NCBI GenBank assembly: GCA_002347405.1
Contig: DDXB01000045.1
Coordinates: 1-54,728 of the forward strand
Direction: 5' to 3'
DNA length: 54,728 nt
From: Rhodocyclaceae bacterium UBA2271
Lineage (GTDB): Bacteria > Pseudomonadota > Gammaproteobacteria > Burkholderiales > Rhodocyclaceae
The position numbers were made by a program, and so were the translations under genes. The notes below the pieces were generated by a model. The model saw nothing but the letters and a program-made list of their open reading frames with translations. It had not been told where the DNA came from and searched no databases. This document shows positions 14,886 to 23,468 of this stretch, in pieces; position 1 is the stretch's first letter, and every line of letters begins with the position of its first letter.

Positions 14886-17712
14886 GGTCGCGCGCTTCGC
14901 CGGAACCGAACAGATTAGTGGCGCAACGACCGCACAGTTCCGGATGCTCGCTGGCGTGTTCGTGGTGCCCCACGTCGGCGCGCCAGTGCCAGCAGCGGGC
15001 ACATTTTGCGTGGGAAGTGGGGACTGCGGCAATCGACGCCGTCCCCGTGTTGGAGGTGGAACCGGCAGTCGCCGTCCCACCAGCGCCGACTTTTGCGAGC
15101 GTCACTTTCGAGCAGATCAGCACGAACTTGAGGTCGTCTTCAAGTGAGGTCAGCAGGTCAAATGTCTCGTCGGTGGCCTTGATCTCGACTTCTGCCTGTA
15201 ATGACGAACCAATCTTGCCGGCGGCACGCAGGTCTTCCAGAACCTTGGCCACTTCGGCACGCACGCTGCGGATAGCCTGCCAGCGCGTCACCAGCGCCGA
15301 CTGCGCCGGAAGCTCCGGCAGGCTGTGCCAGGTGCTCAGCATGACGCTCTCGCCCCCCTGCACCTGCCTGATCTCCTCGGCGGTGAAGGACAGAATCGGC
15401 GCCATCAGGCGCGTCAGGCTTTGCACGATATGCCACAACGCGCTCTGCGCCGAGCGGCGCGCGCGCGAGTCGGCGGCGCTGGTGTAGAGCCGGTCCTTGA
15501 GGATGTCGAGGTAAAAAGCGCCGAGATCCTCGGCACAGAAATTCTGCAGCGCCTGCACCACCTTGTGGAACTCGTAGCGGTCGTAGGCGGCGAGGCAGTT
15601 GTCTTGCAGCCCGCGGGTGATGGCCAGCGCGTAGCGGTCGATTTCCAGCCATTGATCAACCGGCAGCATCTGGCTGGTTGCGTCGAAATCGGCCGTGTTG
15701 GCGAGCAGGAACTTGAGGGTGTTGCGCAAGCGGCGATAAACCTCGACCACGCGATCGAGAATTTCCTTGGAGATGGTCAGCTCGCCCGAGTAGTCGGTGG
15801 CCGCCACCCACAGGCGCAGGATTTCGGCGCCCAGCGTGTCGGACACCTGCTGCGGCGCGACGACGTTGCCCTTCGACTTGGACATTTTCATGCCCTTGCC
15901 ATCGACAACGAAACCGTGGGTCAGCAGCCCCTTGTAAGGCGCGCGGCCATCGATGGCACAACCGGTCAGCAGGGAGGAATGAAACCAGCCACGGTGCTGG
16001 TCGGAGCCTTCGAGGTACAGGTCGGCCGGGTAGGCGCAGTCGGCCGCGTGCGAACCACGCAGCACGCTCCGGTGCGTGGTGCCCGAGTCGAACCAGACGT
16101 CGAGCGTGTCGCTCATCTTGTCGTACTGCGCCGCTTCAGCGCCGAGAAGTTCATTGATATCGAGTGCGAACCAGGACTCGATACCGCCCTGCTCCACGCG
16201 CTTCGCCACTTCCTCGACCAACTCCAGCGTGCGCGGATGCGGCTCGCCTGTTTCCTTGTGGAGGAAGAAGGGAATCGGCACGCCCCAGTTGCGCTGGCGC
16301 GAAACGCACCAGTCGGGGCGGTTGGCGATCATCGCGTGCAGGCGCGCCTTGCCCCACGCGGGGAAGAACTCGGTGGCTTCGATGGCGGCGAGCGCGGCAC
16401 TGCGCAAGGTTTCGCCTTCCTTCGGTATTCTGTCCATGCCGACGAACCATTGCGTAGTGGCACGGTAAATGGTCGGCGTCTTGTGGCGCCAGCAGTGCAT
16501 GGTGCTGTGCGTGATCTCGCCGCTGGCCATGAGATGGCCAACCTCGTCCAGTTTTTCGACGATCAACGGATTGGCCTTCCAGATATTCAGCCCGCCGAAG
16601 AAGGGCAGACTGGCGGCGAAACGGCCATCGCCCTGTACCGGCGTCAGAATCTCGTCGTTCTGCATGCCGGCCCGGCGGCAGGAGTCGAAGTCCTCGACGC
16701 CATAGGCCGGGGCGCTATGCACAATGCCGGTGCCGGTATCGAGCGTGACGTAGTCACCGAGGAACACCGTCGAAGCGCGGTCGTAGAACGGGTGTCGGAA
16801 CACCATGCGGTCGAGAGCGATGCCAAGTGCCGCGCCGAGCACCCTGCCCTCCAGTCCGTAACGTTCCAGTGCCTGAGCGCGCAACTCGGCGGCAAGGATC
16901 AACAAACCTTTTGGCGTATCGACCAGTTCATAGACAAACTCGGGATGCACGTTGAGCGCCTGGTTGCCGGGAATGGTCCAGGGCGTCGTCGTCCAGATCA
17001 CCGCATGGACGATTTTCTCCGACAGGTCGCTCACGCCAAAGGCGGCGGCAAGACGGCCCCGCTCGGCAACATCGAGCGGAAAGGCAACATCAATCGCCGG
17101 CGATTTCTTGTCGGCGTATTCCACCTCGGCCTCGGCCAGTGCTGAACCGCAGTCGAAACACCAGTTGACCGGCTTCAGCCCCTTGAACAGGTAGCCACGC
17201 CGATACATCTCGCCAAGTGCGCGAATTTCGTCAGCCTCGGTGCGATATTCCATCGTCTTGTAGGGATTGTCCCAGTCACCCAGCACGCCAAGCCGGATGA
17301 AATCCTTCTTCTGTCGTTCGATCTGCTCCTGCGCATAAGTGCGGCAATGCGCGCGCGCCTGGTCGGCGGGCAGGTGCTTGCCGTGAGTTTTTTCGATCTG
17401 GTGCTCGATCGGCAGGCCGTGGCAGTCCCAGCCCGGGATGTAAGGGGCATCGAAGCCGGCCAGCGTCCTGGAGCGGACGATGATGTCCTTGAGGATCTTG
17501 TTAACCGCATGGCCGATATGAATGTCGCCATTGGCATAGGGCGGGCCGTCGTGCAGCACGAAGCGCGGGCGGCCCTTCGAGGCCGCGCGAATCTTCTTGT
17601 ACAGCTGCTTGTCCTGCCAGTCCTTGACCCAGCCCGGTTCGCGCTTGGCGAGATCGCCGCGCATCGGGAAAGGGGTGTCGGGCATGTTGAGAGTCTTGCG
17701 GTAGTCGGCCAT
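14878..17712 (-). CDS. ileS: Isoleucyl-tRNA synthetase
   Basis: 944 residues. HIGH is at 65-68 (NGDIHIGHAVNK) and KMSKS near 605 (GMKMSKSKGN). The C-terminal zinc site is C-x2-C ... C-x2-C (CARCWHWR ... LCGRCATNLFG). Just before that zinc domain lies an unusual low-complexity stretch of about 20 residues (KVGAGGTATAGSTSNTGTAS), part of which is encoded by the dispersed 24-bp repeat at 15070-15093. ATG 17712 is chosen; an upstream TTG (17724) is possible. It sits between ribF and lspA. Confidence 0.95.
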   Translation of the reverse strand: MADYRKTLNMPDTPFPMRGDLAKREPGWVKDWQDKQLYKKIRAASKGRPRFVLHDGPPYANGDIHIGHAVNKILKDIIVRSRTLAGFDAPYIPGWDCHGLPIEHQIEKTHGKHLPADQARAHCRTYAQEQIERQKKDFIRLGVLGDWDNPYKTMEYRTEADEIRALGEMYRRGYLFKGLKPVNWCFDCGSALAEAEVEYADKKSPAIDVAFPLDVAERGRLAAAFGVSDLSEKIVHAVIWTTTPWTIPGNQALNVHPEFVYELVDTPKGLLILAAELRAQALERYGLEGRVLGAALGIALDRMVFRHPFYDRASTVFLGDYVTLDTGTGIVHSAPAYGVEDFDSCRRAGMQNDEILTPVQGDGRFAASLPFFGGLNIWKANPLIVEKLDEVGHLMASGEITHSTMHCWRHKTPTIYRATTQWFVGMDRIPKEGETLRSAALAAIEATEFFPAWGKARLHAMIANRPDWCVSRQRNWGVPIPFFLHKETGEPHPRTLELVEEVAKRVEQGGIESWFALDINELLGAEAAQYDKMSDTLDVWFDSGTTHRSVLRGSHAADCAYPADLYLEGSDQHRGWFHSSLLTGCAIDGRAPYKGLLTHGFVVDGKGMKMSKSKGNVVAPQQVSDTLGAEILRLWVAATDYSGELTISKEILDRVVEVYRRLRNTLKFLLANTADFDATSQMLPVDQWLEIDRYALAITRGLQDNCLAAYDRYEFHKVVQALQNFCAEDLGAFYLDILKDRLYTSAADSRARRSAQSALWHIVQSLTRLMAPILSFTAEEIRQVQGGESVMLSTWHSLPELPAQSALVTRWQAIRSVRAEVAKVLEDLRAAGKIGSSLQAEVEIKATDETFDLLTSLEDDLKFVLICSKVTLAKVGAGGTATAGSTSNTGTASIAAVPTSHAKCARCWHWRADVGHHEHASEHPELCGRCATNLFGSGEARDHA
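15070..15093. repeat. Dispersed 24-bp repeat copy (in ileS)
   Basis: Identical to 29482-29505 and one mismatch from the inverted-orientation copies at 45926-45949 and 54520-54543. It encodes KVGAGGTA in a linker of IleS. Confidence 0.65.
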
Positions 17713-17736
17713 AGCTGTCGCCAAATTATTCTTTAA

Positions 17737-18672
17737 TTACGGTACGGGTTTGCCAGCAAAGTATTCTTGGGTCAACGCCACGTCACGGGCGATTTGTGCG
17801 GTGAGCGCTTCGAATGAATCGAACTTCGCCTCGTCGCGCAATTTGTGCAGCAGGTGCACGGTGACATGCGAACCGTAGATTTCCTGGTCGAAATCGAAGA
17901 GATGCACTTCGAGGACGGGACGCAGCCCAAGGCCAAGTGTCGGCCGCACCCCCAGACTGGCGGCGCCGGGCAGATGGCGCTTGTCGAGACCTGACACCGT
18001 CGCGGCGAAGACGCCGGTGAGCGCAACACGCTTGCGCTTCAGTTGGATATTGGCGGTCGGCCAGCCCAGTTTGCGGCCGATCTTGCCGCCATGCACGACA
18101 CGTCCGGCAATGCTGTAGGGACGGCCCAGCAGGCGTGCGGCATGTTCGAGATCGCCAGCACCCAGCGCATCGCGCACGGCGGAACTGGAAACGCGCTCGC
18201 CATTGATTTCGATTGTATGCATGGCTTCAACACCAAAGCCATGCTGTTGTCCCGCCGCTTGCAGCATGGTGAAATCGCCGGCACGTCCCTTGCCGAAGCG
18301 GAAGTCGTCGCCGATGATGAGATGACGCACGTTCAAGCCCCGCACCAGCACGCGATCGATGAATTCCTGCGCCGACAAGCCCGCCAGCTTGCGGCTGAAA
18401 TGCAGCAGGAAAACTTCCTCGATGCCGCAGGAATCAAGCAGTGCGAGCTTTTCGCGCAGGCTGGTCAGCCGCGCCGGAGCCTGTTCGGGGGTGAACAACT
18501 CGCGCGGATGCGGCTCGAAGGTCATCACTGCCGGCGGCAGATTCAGGCGCCGGGCATGCGCGGTAAGGCGCTCAAGCAGGGCACGATGCCCCAGGTGCAG
18601 GCCGTCGAAATTACCGATGGCCAGCACCCGCGCTGAAGTCGACTGCGACGGGAAGCTGCGGTGTAGCTGCAT
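17737..18672 (-). CDS. ribF: Bifunctional riboflavin kinase / FAD synthetase RibF
   Basis: 311 residues from ATG 18672. The N-terminal FAD synthetase nucleotidyltransferase domain shows IGNFDGLHLGHRALL and FEPHPRELF. The C-terminal riboflavin kinase domain has RPYSIAGRVVHGGKIGRKLG followed by WPTANI. It makes FMN and FAD from riboflavin. The open frame extends upstream without protein character, and the chosen ATG has only a weak ribosome binding site. It leads the ribF-ileS-lspA-fkpB string. Confidence 0.94.
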   Translation of the reverse strand: MQLHRSFPSQSTSARVLAIGNFDGLHLGHRALLERLTAHARRLNLPPAVMTFEPHPRELFTPEQAPARLTSLREKLALLDSCGIEEVFLLHFSRKLAGLSAQEFIDRVLVRGLNVRHLIIGDDFRFGKGRAGDFTMLQAAGQQHGFGVEAMHTIEINGERVSSSAVRDALGAGDLEHAARLLGRPYSIAGRVVHGGKIGRKLGWPTANIQLKRKRVALTGVFAATVSGLDKRHLPGAASLGVRPTLGLGLRPVLEVHLFDFDQEIYGSHVTVHLLHKLRDEAKFDSFEALTAQIARDVALTQEYFAGKPVP

Positions 18673-18784
18673 TGCAACAGGGATTGGAAGGTTTTGCGGA
18701 GCCGTGAATTGTATCAGTCCGGCTCGGAGCAACAAACCGCAACGGCCTTGCCCATAGAGGTTATTCATCAAGGGGAAAGGGAGA

Positions 18785-18900
18785 AATGCACACCCCAGCA
18801 GTCTCGCCGCCGGGCCGCCCCAAGGCGAGACGGCACGCGGCGCAGCCTAATGCCGGCAACGCCGGCGCTAAGCCGCGTAGCGGCGGCCGTAGGCAAAAAC
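18785..18900. repeat. GC-rich intergenic repeat-like stretch
   Basis: Between ribF and amiC there are no convincing codons but several short inverted motifs (GCCGGCAACGCCGGC, GCCGCGTAGCGGCGGC), typical of dispersed palindromic repeats in betaproteobacteria. No gene is seen here. Confidence 0.35.
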
Positions 18901-18904
18901 CAAA

Positions 18905-18925
18905 GGCCTCCGCGAGGGGGAGGCC
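18905..18925 (-). terminator. Terminator of amiC
   Basis: On the minus strand GGCCTCC pairs with GGAGGCC (18919-18925 with 18905-18911), followed by TTTGGTTTTT, 14 bp after the amiC stop. Confidence 0.7.
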
Positions 18926-18938
18926 GGGAGGGGGCGGG

Positions 18939-20300
18939 TCAGTAAATAGAGGCCATCTTGGATCTGGCCAGTGCCGGGTTCTGCGCAAAGTAACGCCTGA
19001 TGCCGGTCAGCAGGGCATCGGCCATTTTGTCCTGATAGGCATCGTCGACCAGGCGCTTTTCTTCTTCGGGGTTGGAGATGAAGGCGGTCTCGACCAGGAT
19101 CGAAGGAATATCCGGCGCTTTCAGCACGGCAAAACCGGCCTGCTCGACATGCGGTTTGTGCAGGGTATTGATGCCGCCGATCTCGCCCAGTACCGACTTG
19201 GCAAGCTTGAGGCTGTCGTTCAGGGTTGCAGTTTGCGACAGATCGAGCAGGGTGCGCGCCAGATGCGGGTCCTTGACGCCGTAGTTCACGCCACCGACCA
19301 GGTCGGCCGCATTTTCCCGATTCGCCAGCCAGCGCGCCGCCGAGCTCGATGCGCCGTTTTCCGAGAGCACGTACACCGAGGAACCGCGCGCGGTCGGCTT
19401 GATGAAGGCATCGGCATGCACCGAGACGAAAAGATCGGCGCGTACCCGCCGTGCCTTGCTGACGCGCTGGCCGAGGGGCACGAAGTAGTCGCCATCGCGC
19501 GTCAATACGGCCCGCATGTTCGGCTCGGCGTCGATCTTCGCTTTCAGGCGCCGGGCAATGGCCAGCGTTACGTTCTTTTCATAAGTGCCGCCGCGCCCGA
19601 TCGCACCGGGGTCTTCGCCGCCATGGCCGGGATCGATCACCACGGTGACGAGACGCTGAATATCCTGCGGGCCGCCTGGCTTGCCTGGTTTCTGACCGGG
19701 GCGCACGGCTGCCTGGCCGGAGTCGCGATGTTTCTCGAGAAAGGCCATCAACGGGTCGGGCGGCTCGGCGGGATAGAGATCGAGCACCAGCCGGTGGCTG
19801 TATTCGGCCACCGGCTTCAAACTGAAAACCTGCGGCTTCACCTCGCCCTTCAACTCGATGACGATGCGCACCACGTCGGGTTTGAAGCGACCGGCACGGA
19901 TCAGGCGAATCTGCGGGTCGGCTTCGAGGATCTTGTCAGGCAGGCTTTGCAGCACCGAGTTGAATTCGACTTCTTCGATATCGACGACCAGCCGGTCGGG
20001 GTCTTTCAGCATCAGGTGCGAGACCTTGAGCGGCTGATCGTGTTCCAGCGTGACGCGGGTGTAATCGCTCGACGGCCAGACACGTACTGCAAGCAGTGTG
20101 GGTGCCGCCCTGCCCCACGCATTCATTGTGGCAAGCGGCGTGACCAGCAGCGTCAGGCTGGCGGTGGTGAAGCGGAGGATGTCACGGCGGGAGAACCGTG
20201 CCCCCCCCGAAAACGTCGCTTCGCTCCGTTCTCCCCCCAGGGGGCCAAAAAACTCTAGGGGCGGCCCGTCGAGTTTATTGCCGGGAGGGCGCTCAGCCAT
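18939..20300 (-). CDS. amiC: N-acetylmuramoyl-L-alanine amidase AmiC
   Basis: 453 residues from ATG 20300. A twin-arginine signal (FSRRDILRFTTASLTLLVTP) lies at about 35-60, then an AMIN domain, then a zinc amidase_3 domain (VIDPGHGGEDPGAIGRGG ... SVHADAF ... VETAFISNPEEE). It splits septal peptidoglycan in the periplasm during daughter-cell separation. The first ~33 residues (EFFGPLGGERSEATFSGGAR) come from an intergenic-type repeat containing a run of eight G on the coding strand (20201-20208). The start overlaps tsaE by 46 bp and could be elsewhere, but the twin-arginine motif needs an upstream start. Confidence 0.9.
   Translation of the reverse strand: MAERPPGNKLDGPPLEFFGPLGGERSEATFSGGARFSRRDILRFTTASLTLLVTPLATMNAWGRAAPTLLAVRVWPSSDYTRVTLEHDQPLKVSHLMLKDPDRLVVDIEEVEFNSVLQSLPDKILEADPQIRLIRAGRFKPDVVRIVIELKGEVKPQVFSLKPVAEYSHRLVLDLYPAEPPDPLMAFLEKHRDSGQAAVRPGQKPGKPGGPQDIQRLVTVVIDPGHGGEDPGAIGRGGTYEKNVTLAIARRLKAKIDAEPNMRAVLTRDGDYFVPLGQRVSKARRVRADLFVSVHADAFIKPTARGSSVYVLSENGASSSAARWLANRENAADLVGGVNYGVKDPHLARTLLDLSQTATLNDSLKLAKSVLGEIGGINTLHKPHVEQAGFAVLKAPDIPSILVETAFISNPEEEKRLVDDAYQDKMADALLTGIRRYFAQNPALARSKMASIY
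20201..20208. repeat. Homopolymer C8/G8 tract in amiC 5' coding region
   Basis: Eight consecutive C on the plus strand are G8 in the amiC coding strand, near codons 31-33 and before the Tat signal. Slippage here would shift the reading frame of the whole enzyme. Confidence 0.6.
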
Positions 20301-20752
20301 TGCCGCCCCCGCTCGCTGCCAGACTCGATGCGCGCACGCCGACCAACACCGTCGTGCACCAACCCGATACGCAGGTCGGCTGCCGGCAGATAGGGCGCCG
20401 CCCGGTCGGGCCATTCGACCAGACAGACGGCAGCTTCGGCAAAGTATTCGTCCAGTCCCGCATCAAGGAATTCTTCCGGCGTGTTGAATCTATAAAAATC
20501 AAAGTGATATAAGTTTAATCCAGAAACTACATAAGGTTCAACCAGTGTGTAAGTGGGGCTTTTCGCCGTCCCGCCAAAGCCGACTTTTCGCAACAGTCCG
20601 CGCACCAGTGTTGTTTTTCCCGCACCCAAGTCGCCTTCGAGGTAAACGACGGCGCGTCGCGGCAACCCTTGAGCCAGAGCGGCGCCCAGCGCGAGCGTCG
20701 CCGCCTCGTCGGGCAGCGACCATTCGCGGCAGGTATCATCGGCAAGATGCAT
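20255..20752 (-). CDS. tsaE: tRNA threonylcarbamoyladenosine biosynthesis ATPase TsaE
   Basis: 165 residues with Walker A GDLGAGKTTLVRGLL and the family signature KSPTYTLVEPY, followed by LYHFDFYRF and LVEWPDRA. TsaE works with TsaB and TsaD to make t6A37 in tRNAs reading ANN codons. The start ATG (20752-20750) and the queG start (20747-20749) together form the palindrome ATGCAT, so the two divergent genes begin back to back with no spacer. It overlaps amiC downstream. Confidence 0.93.
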   Translation of the reverse strand: MHLADDTCREWSLPDEAATLALGAALAQGLPRRAVVYLEGDLGAGKTTLVRGLLRKVGFGGTAKSPTYTLVEPYVVSGLNLYHFDFYRFNTPEEFLDAGLDEYFAEAAVCLVEWPDRAAPYLPAADLRIGLVHDGVGRRARIESGSERGRQWLSALPAINSTGRP

Positions 20753-21880
20753 GACTGGACGGGATTTAAAGAGAAGGTTCGCGGTTGGGGCAAAGACCTG
20801 GGCTTTGCCGCCGTCGGCTTTGCGGACATCGACCTCCGCCCGGCCGAAGCCGGTTTGACGGACTGGCTGGCGGCCGGTTGTCACGGCGAGATGGATTATA
20901 TGGCCAGCCATGGCATGAAACGGGCGCGTCCGGCCGAACTGCTGCCCGGCACAAGGGCGGTCATCTCATGCCGCATGGATTACCTGCCGGAAATGCGCCG
21001 CCCTGCCCACCCCCTCTCTCCCGGCCTCTCTCCCGCAAGGGGAGAGAGGAGACAGGCAGCCTCCCTCTCCCCTTGCGGGAGAGGGATTGAGGGAGAGGGG
21101 GGCGAATTTTCAACTTCAGCGGTCATCTCCCGTTATGCGCTCGGCCGCGATTACCACAAGCTGCTACGCGCACGGCTGCAAAAGCTGGCCGACCGCATCG
21201 TCGCGGAGGTCGGTGAGTTCAACTACCGCGTGTTCACCGATTCCGCGCCGCTGATGGAAGTCGAAGTCGCCAATAATGCGGGGCTGGGCTGGCGCGGCAA
21301 GCACACGCTGCTGCTGACGCGCGAGGCCGGTTCGTGGTTTTTCCTTGGCGAGATATGCGTCGACCTGCCCCTGCCGGCAGATGTACCAGTCAGCGCCCAC
21401 TGTGGCGACTGCACGGCCTGCCTGGCCATATGCCCGACCAACGCCTTTATCGCGCCCTACCGCCTCGACGCACGCCGCTGCATTTCCTACCTGACCATCG
21501 AACTCAAGGGCAGCATTCCCGTCGAATTGCGGCCGTTGATGGGCAATCGCATTTATGGCTGTGATGACTGCCAGAGCGTCTGCCCATGGAACAGCTTTGC
21601 GCCGCAAACCCGGGAAACCGACTTCGCACCGCGTCAAGGTCTCGACAGCGCGACATTGGTTGAGCTGTTTGCCTGGAGCGAGGATGAATTCAACGCCCGG
21701 CTGGCCGGTTCGCCAATTCGCCGCATCGGCCACGAGCGCTGGCTGCGCAATATCGCCGTCGCCCTGGGCAATGCCGCGCCCGCTCCAGCAGCCAGAAGCG
21801 CCCTGCTTGCACGCATGGACCACCCCTCAGCGCTGGTGCGCGAGCATGTGGTCTGGGCGCTGTCCCGTTACCCCGGCTGA
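20747..21880 (+). CDS. queG: Epoxyqueuosine reductase QueG
   Basis: 377 residues. The DUF1730 domain comes first (AAVGFADIDLR ... ISRYALGRDYHKLLR). Two [4Fe-4S] clusters follow (CGDCTACLAICP near 219 and CDDCQSVCPW near 271), then a HEAT-like C-terminus. It performs the last step of queuosine synthesis in tRNA, a cobalamin-dependent reduction of epoxyqueuosine. Residues 89-119 (HPLSPGLSPARGERRQAASL...) are a low-complexity insertion encoded by a REP-like palindromic element at 21011-21102. Frame and catalytic motifs are kept. The ribosome binding site is weak and the start overlaps tsaE. Confidence 0.93.
   Translation: MHDWTGFKEKVRGWGKDLGFAAVGFADIDLRPAEAGLTDWLAAGCHGEMDYMASHGMKRARPAELLPGTRAVISCRMDYLPEMRRPAHPLSPGLSPARGERRQAASLSPCGRGIEGEGGEFSTSAVISRYALGRDYHKLLRARLQKLADRIVAEVGEFNYRVFTDSAPLMEVEVANNAGLGWRGKHTLLLTREAGSWFFLGEICVDLPLPADVPVSAHCGDCTACLAICPTNAFIAPYRLDARRCISYLTIELKGSIPVELRPLMGNRIYGCDDCQSVCPWNSFAPQTRETDFAPRQGLDSATLVELFAWSEDEFNARLAGSPIRRIGHERWLRNIAVALGNAAPAPAARSALLARMDHPSALVREHVVWALSRYPG
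21011..21102. repeat. REP-like palindromic element inside queG
   Basis: Two hairpins, 21025-21049 (CCTCTCTCCC-GCAA-GGGGAGAG) and 21064-21084 (CCTCTCCCCTTGCGGGAGAGG), are inverted copies of each other. They are framed by outer CCCCTCTCTCCC / GGGAGAGGGG. The form is that of the widespread intergenic CCCTCTCCC...GCAAGGGGAGAGGG repeats. Here it is fully within a coding region and in frame. Confidence 0.8.
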
Positions 21881-21911
21881 TCGCCTTTGGCTACGGTTGA
21901 TCGCCTTTGGC
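21878..21911. repeat. Short direct repeat between queG and sseA
   Basis: The 14-bp sequence TGATCGCCTTTGGC occurs at 21878-21891 and 21898-21911, spanning the queG stop and the sseA 3' end. The genes converge ten bases apart with no terminator visible. Confidence 0.6.
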
Positions 21912-22742
21912 AATAGGCCGCGACGGATCGCTGCACCATTCGCTCCACGAGCCCGCATACAGCTTCGATCCGCAGAGTCCGGCAACTTCCATCGCCAGCA
22001 AGTTGTGGCAAGCGGTAACCCCCGAACCACACTGTTGCACGACATTCTTCGGGTCGCGGCCATTGAGCAGATCATCAAACTCGGCACGCAGTTCGTCTGC
22101 AGGCTTGAAGAAGCAGCCTGCATCATCCAGGTTGTCGAAATAAAAACGGTTCGCCGCGCCGGGAATGTGTCCACCGACTGGATCAAGCGTTTCGTTTTCG
22201 CCGGCAAAGCGTTCCTCGCTGCGCGCATCGAGAATCAGCATTTCCGGCGCATGCAGCTTGGTGAGTACAGCTGCGGTTTCGACGATTTCGTCGCGCGGAC
22301 GCGGCACGAATTGCGCCGGTGGTGGATTCCGCACCTCGATTTCCAGCGGCAGTTTGGCGCGGCGCCAGCCCGGCAGTCCGCCGTCAAGCACGGCAACCTT
22401 GTCGTGGCCCAGCCAGCGCAACATCCACCACAAGCGTGACGCGAAGATGCCGCTTTCATTGTCGTAAGCCACCACCTGGGTATCGGCACCGACACCGCAG
22501 GCGCCCATCAGCGCTGCGAAGGTGGCGACGTCGGGCAGCGGATGGCGCCCGTTGCTGCCGGTTTTCGCGCCCGACAGGTCGCTGTCCAGATGCAGGAACA
22601 AGGCTCCCGGTATGTGTCCCTTGGCATAGGCCTGCCTGCCGTAATCGAGATTCTGCAAATCGTGCCGGCAGTCGAACACACGCCAGGCTGGATCATCGGT
22701 ATGCGCAGCGAGGGTATCGACGCTGACCAGTTTGTCGAACAT
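21891..22742 (-). CDS. sseA: Sulfurtransferase, 3-mercaptopyruvate type
   Basis: 283 residues with two rhodanese domains. The active-site cysteine is C238 in CGSGVTACHN; the CGSGVT loop is typical of 3-mercaptopyruvate sulfurtransferase, while thiosulfate rhodaneses usually show CRKGVT. The N-terminal domain is the inactive structural copy (DCRHDLQNLDYGRQAY, GHIPGALFLHLD). ATG 22742 overlaps the previous stop as TGATG. It may feed sulfur relay or cyanide detoxification; the substrate is inferred from the loop. Confidence 0.88.
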   Translation of the reverse strand: MFDKLVSVDTLAAHTDDPAWRVFDCRHDLQNLDYGRQAYAKGHIPGALFLHLDSDLSGAKTGSNGRHPLPDVATFAALMGACGVGADTQVVAYDNESGIFASRLWWMLRWLGHDKVAVLDGGLPGWRRAKLPLEIEVRNPPPAQFVPRPRDEIVETAAVLTKLHAPEMLILDARSEERFAGENETLDPVGGHIPGAANRFYFDNLDDAGCFFKPADELRAEFDDLLNGRDPKNVVQQCGSGVTACHNLLAMEVAGLCGSKLYAGSWSEWCSDPSRPIAKGDQP

Positions 22743-23095
22743 CAATCAGTCTCCATGGTAAGCCAGGTGCGTGCTTCAGCGGTGTCGTCGAAGACCCGCA
22801 GGTCGGCACTGACAAACAGTTGTTCCAGCCAGGTGCTCCAGGCCACCCATTGGCTGTCGGTGATGACGGCAATACGGCGAAAGTCGCCGCCATGGATGCG
22901 AGAGAACTTGATTTCCTCCCACGCCATGTCGACCGTGAAATCGGCCATCTCGGTCAGATCGAACAACAGATCCAGGGTGCCGTCGAAACGGCCGTCGGTT
23001 AACACATACTCCTCGAACTCGCGAAAATCGTCGAGCGCGAATTCGCCCATGACGGCCACTGTAACTAGGCGCTGGGTGTGATCGATGGTAATCAT
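22742..23095 (-). CDS. STAS/SpoIIAA-like protein
   Basis: 117 residues from ATG 23095, which has GAGGAG upstream. It resembles the SpoIIAA-like family: MITIDHTQRLVTVAVMGEFA, then a helix-strand pattern ending in VFDDTAEARTWL. No membrane segments. The specific role is unknown. It is co-transcribed with sseA, whose start overlaps this stop. Confidence 0.7.
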   Translation of the reverse strand: MITIDHTQRLVTVAVMGEFALDDFREFEEYVLTDGRFDGTLDLLFDLTEMADFTVDMAWEEIKFSRIHGGDFRRIAVITDSQWVAWSTWLEQLFVSADLRVFDDTAEARTWLTMETD

Positions 23096-23152
23096 TGCGT
23101 GGCAATCTCCTCGGCCATAAGCATATTTCAAAGGGGTCTGAGTATAGCCAAT

Positions 23153-23182
23153 TTGACCTTAGCGGTCGCCATAGGCTATTTT
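23153..23182 (+). promoter_or_regulatory. Candidate promoter of xseB-ispA-dxs
   Basis: TTGACC (23153-23158), an 18-bp spacer and TATTTT (23177-23182) lie 28 bp before the xseB ATG. The -35 matches consensus in five of six positions, the -10 in four. Confidence 0.45.
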
Positions 23183-23210
23183 TACGGGTTCGCGTGCAAA
23201 ATACCCCCCG

Positions 23211-23468
23211 ATGAAAGCTCCAAACACCAAGCCGCCCGCCTCTTTTGAGGCCGCCCTGCAGGAACTTGAAAGCATTGTCCAGACCCTGGAAGGTGGTGGT
23301 GCGCCACTTGAGGAGTCGCTGAAAGCCTACGAGCGCGGCATGGGCCTACTCAATTTCTGTCAGACCACCCTGGGGCAGGCCGAGCAGAAGATCCGCATAC
23401 TCGACAACGGCGCGCTGCACGACCTTGGTGATGTCCCGCCGCCAAACTCCGCGGGCGAGCCTTCTTGA
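23211..23468 (+). CDS. xseB: Exodeoxyribonuclease VII small subunit XseB
   Basis: 85 residues with the family pattern SFEAALQELESIVQTLEGGG, then PLEESLKAYERGMGLL. It binds the XseA large subunit, which is not in this window, to degrade single-stranded DNA. Its TGA overlaps the TTG start of ispA, and the xseB-ispA-dxs order is the common proteobacterial arrangement. Confidence 0.93.
   Translation: MKAPNTKPPASFEAALQELESIVQTLEGGGAPLEESLKAYERGMGLLNFCQTTLGQAEQKIRILDNGALHDLGDVPPPNSAGEPS

Noticed and set aside
15325..17145. Open frame of 606 codons on the plus strand opposite ileS
   Set aside because: It lies wholly antisense to a clear IleS, has no family motifs and shows the His/Arg/Gly-rich composition of a mirror frame in GC-rich DNA.
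18786..20258. Open frame of 490 codons on the plus strand opposite amiC
   Set aside because: Antisense to AmiC with intact amidase motifs; no ribosome binding site or recognisable domain.
20564..20587. Treating the tsaE match to the 24-bp repeat as an insertion
   Set aside because: The match (22 of 24) falls on the conserved TsaE segment before KSPTYTLVE, so ordinary protein conservation explains it as well.
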